A DNA stretch of 5,216 nt from Bacteroidota bacterium. GTDB lineage: Bacteria > Bacteroidota > Bacteroidia > Bacteroidales > WCHB1-69. The notes under the pieces are model-generated. The model ran no database searches and had not been told where the DNA came from. It saw only the letters and a list, made by a program, of their open reading frames with translations. The stretch lies in NCBI GenBank assembly GCA_023392945.1, contig JAEWNB010000023.1, positions 1-5,216 of the forward strand, in the 5' to 3' direction. Positions 1 to 5,216 of this stretch are shown here, piece by piece. Made by a program: the position numbers and the translations under genes. Position 1 is the first letter of the stretch. Each line of letters opens with the position of its first letter.

Positions 1-2
1 AG

Positions 3-1655
3 GTAGAAACGGATTTGGCAAAATATTCAATTTCCAAAAAAGGAGGCTATATCTCCAGAATTGAGTTAAAGAATATTTATCATTATACTCCAAAAGACTC
101 CGTTAAACAACCATTGGTACTGTTTGATAATAATAATACTATCAACATTGCTTTGATGTTGAATGATCAATCAGTCATTAATTCAAAAGATTACAAGTTT
201 ATTGCAGATATTGAGGATACTCTTTTTATAAAAGAAAAAGGAAAGAAAACCATTTCCCTGAAGTTGCATCCGGTGAATGCCGATACCACCGGCAATGCAT
301 GCGAAACCCTGGACAATGACAGTTATATTGAATATCTCTACACCTTTTCTGCCGATAACTATCGCTTTGATTTTGACATCAATTTTGTCAATATGAAAGA
401 GTATTTGTATCCTAATAATCATAAATTTACGATTGATTGGAATGCCGATTTGATGAGTATGGAGAAAAATTACCAGTATGAAAGGGATATTACCTCCTTA
501 TTTTATATGGACAATTTATCGGAAGTAGAGAACCTGAAAGAACGTGATTCGGATAAGAAAGAGTTCAGTACGCCATTAAAATGGGTTGCCTTTAAACAGC
601 AGTTTTTTACCTCTGTAATAGTAGCAGATTCCGGTAATTTTTCCACCGGATTGCTGGAAGTCAACGTTCCGGACAAAGCAGAACGCGCTCTGCTGAAAAA
701 GATGAGTGCCGACTTGGACTTTGAGATTGATGACCTTAATAACGGCGGATTTGACCTATCTTTATATTATGGACCCAATCAGTATAAATTACTCAAGAAA
801 TATGATTTGAATCTGGAACGGCTGGTTCCGCTTGGCTGGGGCTTCTTCTTACTGCATTGGATCAACAGATTTGCCGTAATCCCCGTTTTCAACTGGTTGG
901 AAGCATACGGCTTGAATTATGGTATTATCATTCTAATTCTCACCTTCTTCCTCAAAACCATTCTCTTGCCCGTTGCCTATAAGACCTACCTTTCCTCCGC
1001 AAGAATGCGGGTTTTGAAACCGGAAATTGACGAAATCAGCGCCCGTTATCCCAAACCGGATGATATCGGTAAGAAACAACAGGCAACGATGGGCTTGTAT
1101 AAAAGCGCCGGAGTAAATCCTATGTCGGGTTGTTTGCCAATGTTGTTGCAGATGCCTATCTTAATCGCCATGTATCGGTTTTTCCCCGCGGCTTATGAAT
1201 TAAGACAGCAGAGTTTCCTATGGGCAGAAGATTTGTCAACCTATGATTCCGTTGCCCAATTAGGATTTAACATCCCTTTTTATGGCGACCATGTCAGCCT
1301 CTTTACCTTGCTCATGACCGTAGCCACTATTTTCTATACCTGGTTAAACAACAAGCTGATGGCTCCGGGAGGAAATGAGCAGTCGCAAAAGATGATGAAA
1401 GTGATGATGTACATCATGCCCATCATGTTCTTGGGAATGTTCAACAGCTTCTCCTCAGGATTGACCTACTACTATCTTTTAGTAAACTTATTTACCTTCT
1501 TACAAATGTGGATTTTCCGCATGGCTGTGAATGAAAATAGTCTACATGACAAGATCAAATTAAACATGCAGAAACCTGTCAAGAAATCCAAATGGCAAAT
1601 CAAAATGGAAGAATTGGCAAAGCAACAGGCTCAGTTACAAAAAAACAGAAAATAA
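3..1655 (+). CDS. yidC: Membrane protein insertase YidC (5' partial)
   Basis: YidC/Oxa1-family insertase, which inserts and folds inner-membrane proteins alone or with SecYEG. The frame is open to the left edge (GTA GAA ACG GAT before the TTG at 15), and the residues there match the interior of the periplasmic domain, so TTG 15 is not the start and the N-terminus, including TM1, lies upstream. About 550 residues are visible. Counting from the GTA at 3, residues 1 to about 270 form the beta-rich periplasmic domain. The Oxa1 core follows: amphipathic helix and lead-in at about 277-303, then membrane segments near 306-326, 376-401, 430-452 and 464-506. The cytoplasmic helical hairpin contains KMR-type ARMRVLKPEI, and the later motif is VNPMSGCLPMLLQMPI. 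The groove Arg of E. coli YidC (R366) is Lys here (codon 954-956). The tail from about 517 is Lys/Gln-rich, as in YidC proteins that contact ribosomes. Family identity is certain. Confidence 0.97.
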   Translation, partial: VETDLAKYSISKKGGYISRIELKNIYHYTPKDSVKQPLVLFDNNNTINIALMLNDQSVINSKDYKFIADIEDTLFIKEKGKKTISLKLHPVNADTTGNACETLDNDSYIEYLYTFSADNYRFDFDINFVNMKEYLYPNNHKFTIDWNADLMSMEKNYQYERDITSLFYMDNLSEVENLKERDSDKKEFSTPLKWVAFKQQFFTSVIVADSGNFSTGLLEVNVPDKAERALLKKMSADLDFEIDDLNNGGFDLSLYYGPNQYKLLKKYDLNLERLVPLGWGFFLLHWINRFAVIPVFNWLEAYGLNYGIIILILTFFLKTILLPVAYKTYLSSARMRVLKPEIDEISARYPKPDDIGKKQQATMGLYKSAGVNPMSGCLPMLLQMPILIAMYRFFPAAYELRQQSFLWAEDLSTYDSVAQLGFNIPFYGDHVSLFTLLMTVATIFYTWLNNKLMAPGGNEQSQKMMKVMMYIMPIMFLGMFNSFSSGLTYYYLLVNLFTFLQMWIFRMAVNENSLHDKIKLNMQKPVKKSKWQIKMEELAKQQAQLQKNRK

Positions 1656-1699
1656 TTTTATTAAAATAATACGAAATAACCCTCGTTACTAATTTATGT

Positions 1700-1707
1700 T
1701 ATATTTG
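1700..1707 (+). promoter_or_regulatory. Candidate Bacteroidota -7 promoter box upstream of the PUR-parAB genes
   Basis: TATATTTG matches the Bacteroidota primary sigma -7 consensus TAnnTTTG exactly and lies in the 90-base gap after yidC. Transcription would start near 1711-1715, giving a leader of about 30 bases before the ATG at 1746. No convincing TTG-type -33 element is visible 17-23 bases upstream (sequence there is AACCCTCGTT), so strength is uncertain. The match is short and the DNA AT-rich, so chance is possible. Its position at the head of a tight gene cluster favours it. Confidence 0.5.
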
Positions 1708-1724
1708 CAGCTTTAAAATTTAAA

Positions 1725-1742
1725 ATGAAACAACAAGATTGA
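1725..1742 (+). other. Five-codon minicistron (MKQQD) in the leader of the PUR gene
   Basis: ATG at 1725 follows an A-rich stretch of the kind that precedes Bacteroidota start codons. It opens a frame of five codons ending in TGA at 1740-1742, three bases before the PUR ATG at 1746 and in the same frame. It may be a translated leader whose termination feeds reinitiation at 1746, a relic of a longer N-terminus closed by the TGA, or chance. Nothing in the sequence decides among these. Confidence 0.2.
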
Positions 1743-1745
1743 GAA

Positions 1746-2072
1746 ATGGAAAATTTAGAAAAAAATGAAATTTTGTCTAGAACTGTAAGAGCTGGGAAAC
1801 GTACTTACTTTTTCGATGTTAAAACTACTAAAAATGATGAGAAGTATTTAACAATCACAGAGAGCAAACGTAAATTCAATGCAGATAACGGGACTTTCTT
1901 CTATGAAAAACACAAGCTGTTTCTTTATAAAGAAGATTTCTCCAAATTCCAGAATGCATTAGGGGGCGTGTTGGATTTTATTGAAACAGGCAAAATTCCT
2001 GAAGATTATTTGTTTGATAATGACACTAATAAACAAGGTGTTGATTTAAATTTTGAAGATTTGGAGGCATAA
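1746..2072 (+). CDS. PUR-alpha-like single-stranded nucleic-acid-binding protein (DUF3276 type)
   Basis: Small PUR-domain protein of 108 residues, about the usual length for bacterial members. Eukaryotic Pur-alpha carries several such repeats, while bacterial ones have one and act as dimers that bind single-stranded DNA or RNA (the Borrelia homologue BpuR is the studied case). The pattern visible here is a basic first strand block with RAGKRTYFFDV (about residues 15-25), a second block with YLTITESKRK (34-43), then EKHKLFLYKEDFSKF (54-68) leading into an amphipathic helix to about 79. The last 25 residues are acidic and probably disordered. ATG 1746 is chosen because the conserved block starts soon after it and an in-frame TGA lies at 1740-1742. 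There is no Shine-Dalgarno sequence. The stop is one base from the parA ATG, so the two are very likely cotranscribed and translationally coupled. The family is recognised with good confidence; the cellular target is unknown. Confidence 0.88.
   Translation: MENLEKNEILSRTVRAGKRTYFFDVKTTKNDEKYLTITESKRKFNADNGTFFYEKHKLFLYKEDFSKFQNALGGVLDFIETGKIPEDYLFDNDTNKQGVDLNFEDLEA
2063..2067 (+). promoter_or_regulatory. Shine-Dalgarno-like GGAGG ahead of parA
   Basis: GGAGG ends six bases before ATG 2074 and lies within the last codons of the PUR gene (TTG GAG GCA TAA). It supports ATG 2074 over the upstream in-frame TTG at 2053. It is the only strong Shine-Dalgarno match before any start in the window. Bacteroidota use such sequences rarely, so it may simply reflect the Leu-Glu-Ala codons. 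Confidence 0.4.
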
Positions 2073-2073
2073 A

Positions 2074-2850
2074 ATGGGGAAAATAATAGCTGTCGTTAAT
2101 CAGAAGGGTGGCGTAGGGAAAACAACGACTGCTGTCAACTTGGCCGCTTCCCTTGCCGTATTGGAGTATAAAACATTACTTCTTGATGCCGATCCTCAGG
2201 CGAATGCTACTGCAGGAGTGGGCCTTGATCAGAAAGAGGTAGAATACAGTGTTTATGATGCTATCTTAGGCAATGTGTATGCCCAGGATATTATTTTTAA
2301 AACGGAAACCCCGAATTTGTTTCTGCTTCCTTCCAATATTGATTTAGTAGGAGCTGAAATTGAAATGATTTCTTTGGATAGAAGAGAATACAGAATGAAA
2401 GATGCCATTCATGCCCTTAAAAACGAGTATGATTTCATCATCATTGATTGTGCTCCTTCTCTCGGCTTAATTACGCTGAATGCCCTGGTAGCATCAGATT
2501 CGGTTATCATTCCCGTTCAATGTGAATATTTTGCCCTCGAAGGTCTTGGCAAATTGCTTAATACAGTTCGTCTTATTCAATCCGGCATGAATCCCGAATT
2601 GTCGATAGAAGGAATTTTACTTACCATGTACGATTCCCGCCTGAAACTGGCCAATGCTGTTGTCGAAGATGTGAAACAACATTGTAAAAACATTGTTTTT
2701 AATACCGTTATTTCCAGAAATATTCGTCTAAGCGAAGCTCCCAGCCACGGCCAACCGATTTTACTTTATGACGTGCAGTCGCGCGGCACTACCAATCACT
2801 TGAATTTAGCCAAAGAAATTTTGGTAAACAACGGATTTAAAATTCAATAG
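2074..2850 (+). CDS. parA: Chromosome-partitioning ATPase ParA (Soj type)
   Basis: ParA/Soj ATPase of 258 residues: it dimerises on ATP, binds DNA non-specifically over the nucleoid and moves ParB-parS complexes. The deviant Walker A motif KGGVGKTT is at residues 11-18 with the signature Lys11, Walker A' is DADPQAN at 38-44, and Walker B is FIIIDCAPS at 121-129. The C-terminal LSEAPSHGQPI segment is typical of chromosomal Soj proteins. There is no N-terminal helix-turn-helix extension, which fits the short chromosomal class rather than P1/F plasmid ParA. ATG 2074 is chosen because it puts the Walker A lysine at the usual distance from the N-terminus and has GGAGG upstream; an in-frame TTG at 2053 would add seven residues unlike the family. 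It sits one base after the PUR gene and 10 bases before parB. Confidence 0.97.
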   Translation: MGKIIAVVNQKGGVGKTTTAVNLAASLAVLEYKTLLLDADPQANATAGVGLDQKEVEYSVYDAILGNVYAQDIIFKTETPNLFLLPSNIDLVGAEIEMISLDRREYRMKDAIHALKNEYDFIIIDCAPSLGLITLNALVASDSVIIPVQCEYFALEGLGKLLNTVRLIQSGMNPELSIEGILLTMYDSRLKLANAVVEDVKQHCKNIVFNTVISRNIRLSEAPSHGQPILLYDVQSRGTTNHLNLAKEILVNNGFKIQ

Positions 2851-2860
2851 AGAGTTTATT

Positions 2861-3748
2861 ATGGATAAAAATAAAAATGCGGGCTCCCTGGGAAAAGGAC
2901 TAAGTGCTTTGCTTGGTGGTGACATGGAAGTAATAGCCCCTAATTCTGCCGCCCGAATCAAATCGGATGCAAATAGTTACATTAAAATCGCTTCTATTGA
3001 AGCCAGCCCTTTTCAACCCCGTTCCGATTTTGAAGAGGAAAAACTGGAAGAATTGGCACAGTCCATCAGACATTACGGATTGATACAGCCTATTACCGTT
3101 CGGCCGGTTGAGAATGGAAAATATCAGCTTATCTCCGGAGAACGCCGCTTGAGAGCTTGTAAAATGGCAGGTCTTACCGAAATTCCCGCTTTTGTGCGTA
3201 CCGCCGATGATTTGATGACGATTCAAATGGCCTTGGTGGAAAATATTCAACGTGAAGACCTGAATGCTATTGAAATCGCTATTTCTTATCAGCGTCTGAT
3301 CGATGAATGCAACTTGAATCAGGATGAATTAAGCGATAAAGTGGGCAAAAACAGAAGTACCATCTCCAACTATTTGAGATTACTCAAACTCTCCAGAGAA
3401 GCTCAGATTGCCGTTCGCGATAAGAGAATCTCCATGGCACATGCCCGTGCTATTGTAGTCATTGAAGATGATGCCCTTCAGGCTAAGCTGGTGAATGATA
3501 TTATTACCCAGGGACTCTCTGTCAGACAGATAGAAGCACTGGTTAAAAAACATTCTCTCGAATATAAAAATCCAAAGACTAAAATTAAAATTACCCTTTC
3601 CGATCAGGTGGTTAATTTTCAAACTTCCATTGCTAAAAAATTAAATACTAAAGTTAAAATATCTAAAGATATCTCCGGAAAAGGTAAAATATCCATTGCC
3701 TTTAACAGTGATGAAGAGCTAAAGAAAATTATTTCTATATTGAGTTAA
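2861..3748 (+). CDS. parB: Chromosome-partitioning protein ParB (Spo0J type)
   Basis: ParB binds parS sites near the origin, clamps and spreads on DNA using CTP, and stimulates ParA ATPase. Its 295 residues show the full family layout. Residues 10-18 (LGKGLSALL) are the N-terminal ParA-contacting motif. The ParB/sulfiredoxin-like CTP-binding domain spans about 40-135, with SPFQPR at 49-54, SGERRLRA at 92-99 and ENIQREDLNAIE at 127-138. A helix-turn-helix lies at about 154-175 (QDELSDKVGKNRSTISNYLR), with further DNA-binding helices to about 230. A basic linker and a C-terminal dimerisation domain (about 238-295) complete it. The CTP-binding motifs appear intact. ATG 2861 follows parA by 10 bases and places the ParA-contact motif at the expected position. 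No parS-like palindrome was found in the window, though parS need not be next to parB. Confidence 0.97.
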   Translation: MDKNKNAGSLGKGLSALLGGDMEVIAPNSAARIKSDANSYIKIASIEASPFQPRSDFEEEKLEELAQSIRHYGLIQPITVRPVENGKYQLISGERRLRACKMAGLTEIPAFVRTADDLMTIQMALVENIQREDLNAIEIAISYQRLIDECNLNQDELSDKVGKNRSTISNYLRLLKLSREAQIAVRDKRISMAHARAIVVIEDDALQAKLVNDIITQGLSVRQIEALVKKHSLEYKNPKTKIKITLSDQVVNFQTSIAKKLNTKVKISKDISGKGKISIAFNSDEELKKIISILS

Positions 3749-3810
3749 TATAATTTGTATCGAAGCAATATTATTCATTTATTCCGTTCAGATTATCTAA
3801 TAGCTTTGGC
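3749..3810 (+). other. Intergenic gap between parB and the DUF5683 gene
   Basis: This 62-base AT-rich gap is the only break of note inside the parA-to-dapB cluster. TATAATTTG at 3749-3757 resembles the -7 box TAnnTTTG with one extra spacer base, so a weak internal promoter is possible. No GC-rich hairpin followed by a T run is present, so I see no terminator and expect readthrough into the next gene. Confidence 0.3.
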
Positions 3811-4473
3811 ATGAAATTCAAATTTGCAGTTATCTTTCTCCTTCTTTTTTCATTTTCCGGAATTATATATTCTCAGACAGATACCGCAACTTTAAAAAAT
3901 CCTGCTGAAAATATTCAGACCAAAAGCTCCAAAAGAGAGGTCAACCGCAACACTCCTAAAATCATCCCTGATACCGGCGGAAAAAAGAATACTATTCTTC
4001 TAACAGACTCCATATTAAGGAAAAGGCACAATCCCAAGATTGCTGCGTTGCTCTCTATTATTCCGGGAGGCGGGCAGATTTATAATCATAAATGGTGGAA
4101 AGTGCCCGTTGTATATGCCTGTCTCGGCGTTTCCGGTTATTTTATTTATGATTTTTCAACTAAAACTTCGCTTTATCAAAAAGAATATATTCACAGGATG
4201 AATGGCGAAATCGATTTGCTCAATCCCAAGCTCGCTAAATATCCCGATGAAAATGTCCTTGCTTTAAAAAATTATTACCGGCGAAATATGGAAATCGCCA
4301 TCGGGGCTTTTGCTATTCTCTATGTCCTCAATATTATTGATGCCACAGTGGATGCCCATCTTTTCTATTTTGACATCTCTGATGATCTCTCCATGAAGAT
4401 TAAACCCTCTTTTAACAATAATTATCACACCGGAACGTTTAGTTCGGGATTGGCTTTAACTATTAAATTTTAA
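3811..4473 (+). CDS. DUF5683 domain-containing exported/membrane protein, function unknown
   Basis: Protein of 220 residues. Residues 1-21 form a signal peptide: Lys at 2 and 4, a hydrophobic core FAVIFLLLFSF, and a probable cut near YSQ, as is common in Bacteroidota. A low-complexity, Thr/Lys/Asn-rich linker runs to about 70. The DUF5683 core follows, recognised by NPKIAALLSIIPGGGQIYN (about 74-92), KWWKVPVVYACLG (94-106), YRRNMEIAIG (156-165) and NIIDATVDAHLF (174-185). Two hydrophobic segments, about 98-113 and 162-177, could span the membrane. The last 30 residues look like beta strands and end in LALTIKF, a terminal aromatic residue reminiscent of outer-membrane proteins. From general knowledge of Bacteroidota genomes, DUF5683 genes commonly lie between parB and dapB. 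The biochemical role is unknown and I assign none. There is no Shine-Dalgarno sequence; ATG 3811 is set by the signal peptide. Confidence 0.85.
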   Translation: MKFKFAVIFLLLFSFSGIIYSQTDTATLKNPAENIQTKSSKREVNRNTPKIIPDTGGKKNTILLTDSILRKRHNPKIAALLSIIPGGGQIYNHKWWKVPVVYACLGVSGYFIYDFSTKTSLYQKEYIHRMNGEIDLLNPKLAKYPDENVLALKNYYRRNMEIAIGAFAILYVLNIIDATVDAHLFYFDISDDLSMKIKPSFNNNYHTGTFSSGLALTIKF

Positions 4474-4483
4474 AACTATTATT

Positions 4484-5216
4484 TTGGCTAAAATTGCAAT
4501 TATCGGTTATGGGAAGATGGGAAAGGAAATTGAGCAGATTTTGATTCGTCAAAATCATTCCATCACAGCTATAATTGACAACGAAAACGATTGGGAAGTG
4601 AAATTTGCCGATTTTCTCAAGAGTGATGTTGCCATTGAATTTTCAACTCCTGAAAGTGCTATTGAGAACTTTAAGCGTTGCTTTGACAATAAAATTCCAC
4701 TGGTTTCCGGTACTACCGGATGGTTCGACCGGCTGCCCGAAGTGATTAAGCTTTGTTCAAAAAACCGCAACGCCTTTATTTATGGCTCTAATTTTAGCAT
4801 CGGAGCCAATCTTTTCTTTAAAATAAATGAATTTGCAGCCAAACTGATGAATGTGCAGCCTCAATATGAAGTTTCGATTGAAGAGACGCATCATATTACA
4901 AAACTGGATGCTCCAAGCGGCACCGCCATCACCACGGCGAACCTCATTCTGAGGGAGCTTAAAAGAAAAAAAGGCTGGGAATTGGATGGCGAAAATCCGG
5001 AGAATATTTCCATTAAAGCCAACAGAGTCGAAAATGTCCCCGGGACACACAGCGTGCATTATTCATCCTTTGCCGACACTATCAATATCGAACATATTGC
5101 CCATAACCGTTCGGGACTTGCCATGGGAGCAGTAAATGCTGCGCTATGGCTTATTCAGAACAAAGGGGTCTATGATTTTAAAAATATATTTCATTTAGTA
5201 TCACAAATTCAAAACA
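4484..5216 (+). CDS. dapB: 4-hydroxy-tetrahydrodipicolinate reductase DapB (3' end at or just past the edge)
   Basis: DapB reduces 4-hydroxy-tetrahydrodipicolinate with NAD(P)H in the diaminopimelate/lysine pathway, supplying cell-wall and protein synthesis in the cytoplasm. The frame shows 244 residues with no stop. A Rossmann dinucleotide motif IIGYGKMG is at 6-13, Asp32 ends the second strand, EFSTPESAIEN is at 52-62 and SGTTGW at 75-80. SNFSIGAN lies at 102-109, and the substrate-binding/catalytic signature EETHHITKLDAPSGTA at 133-148, with His136, His137 and Lys140. VPGTH is at 185-189 and GLAMGAVNAALWL at 211-223. The start is TTG 4484: an in-frame TAA lies at 4457-4459, no ATG or GTG exists between it and the Rossmann motif, and the first in-frame ATG (4517) would cut that motif. 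Bacteroidota DapB proteins are shorter than the E. coli enzyme, so few codons should be missing. It starts 10 bases after the DUF5683 gene and is probably cotranscribed. Confidence 0.96.
   Translation, partial: MAKIAIIGYGKMGKEIEQILIRQNHSITAIIDNENDWEVKFADFLKSDVAIEFSTPESAIENFKRCFDNKIPLVSGTTGWFDRLPEVIKLCSKNRNAFIYGSNFSIGANLFFKINEFAAKLMNVQPQYEVSIEETHHITKLDAPSGTAITTANLILRELKRKKGWELDGENPENISIKANRVENVPGTHSVHYSSFADTINIEHIAHNRSGLAMGAVNAALWLIQNKGVYDFKNIFHLVSQIQN

Noticed and set aside
15..17. TTG as the start of yidC
   Set aside because: The frame stays open to the window edge and the upstream codons (VETD) continue the periplasmic-domain sequence; TM1 and the real start are off the left edge.
183..422. 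Reverse-strand open frame within yidC
   Set aside because: It lies wholly inside the recognised yidC frame, has no family resemblance, and shows no start signals; it is a shadow frame.
1655..1667. Palindrome ATTTTA-T-TAAAAT after the yidC stop as a terminator
   Set aside because: The arms are six AT-only pairs with a one-base centre, too weak and too tight for a hairpin terminator, and no T run follows. Chance in AT-rich DNA is likely.
3244..3259. Possible parS site (partial match to TGTTTCACGTGAAACA)
   Set aside because: Only about 10 of 16 positions match, the palindrome is broken, and the bases encode the conserved ENIQRED motif of ParB. No other stretch in the window comes closer to parS.
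2900..3622. Two reverse-strand open frames opposite parB (2900-3250 and 3380-3622)
   Set aside because: Both mirror the well-supported parB gene and their translations look like no known protein.
3801..3808. TAGCTTTG, an exact TAnnTTTG promoter match before the DUF5683 gene
   Set aside because: Transcription would begin at or after the ATG at 3811, leaving out the start of the signal peptide, and no suitable later start exists.
4555..5059. Two reverse-strand open frames near the right end
   Set aside because: They lie opposite dapB, whose + strand frame carries every family signature across the same bases.

Overview
The window looks like a core chromosomal segment from a member of the phylum Bacteroidota (Bacteroidetes). 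The evidence is the Bacteroidota-type YidC with a large N-terminal periplasmic domain and a basic C-terminal tail, a single-domain PUR-alpha-like protein (DUF3276 type), a DUF5683 protein placed between parB and dapB, a short DapB, AT-rich DNA, near absence of Shine-Dalgarno sequences, and a TAnnTTTG promoter box. I cannot place it below phylum or class from sequence alone.

All genes lie on the + strand. First comes the 3' part of yidC (3-1655, 5' end outside the window), the membrane protein insertase. A 90-base AT-rich gap follows, carrying a good match to the Bacteroidota -7 promoter element (1700-1707) and a five-codon minicistron in frame with the next gene. Next are a PUR-family nucleic-acid-binding protein (1746-2072), then parA (2074-2850, one base after the PUR stop) and parB (2861-3748, 10-base gap), the chromosome-type segregation pair. 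After a 62-base gap comes a secreted or membrane-anchored DUF5683 protein (3811-4473). Ten bases later dapB begins at a TTG codon (4484) and runs off the right edge, apparently within a few codons of its end. dapB has an open frame to the edge and every family signature.

The tight spacing from the PUR gene through dapB suggests one transcription unit, probably started by the promoter at about 1700. ParA and ParB together segregate the chromosome origin, DapB supplies diaminopimelate for peptidoglycan and lysine, and YidC inserts inner-membrane proteins. The DUF5683 protein has no known function.

I found no mobile element, CRISPR array, RNA gene, pseudogene or clear sign of horizontal transfer. 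No gap exceeds 90 bases. The region looks like conserved housekeeping DNA. The points most worth a second look are the coupling of a PUR nucleic-acid-binding gene to parAB, the closeness of yidC to parAB, and the in-frame minicistron.
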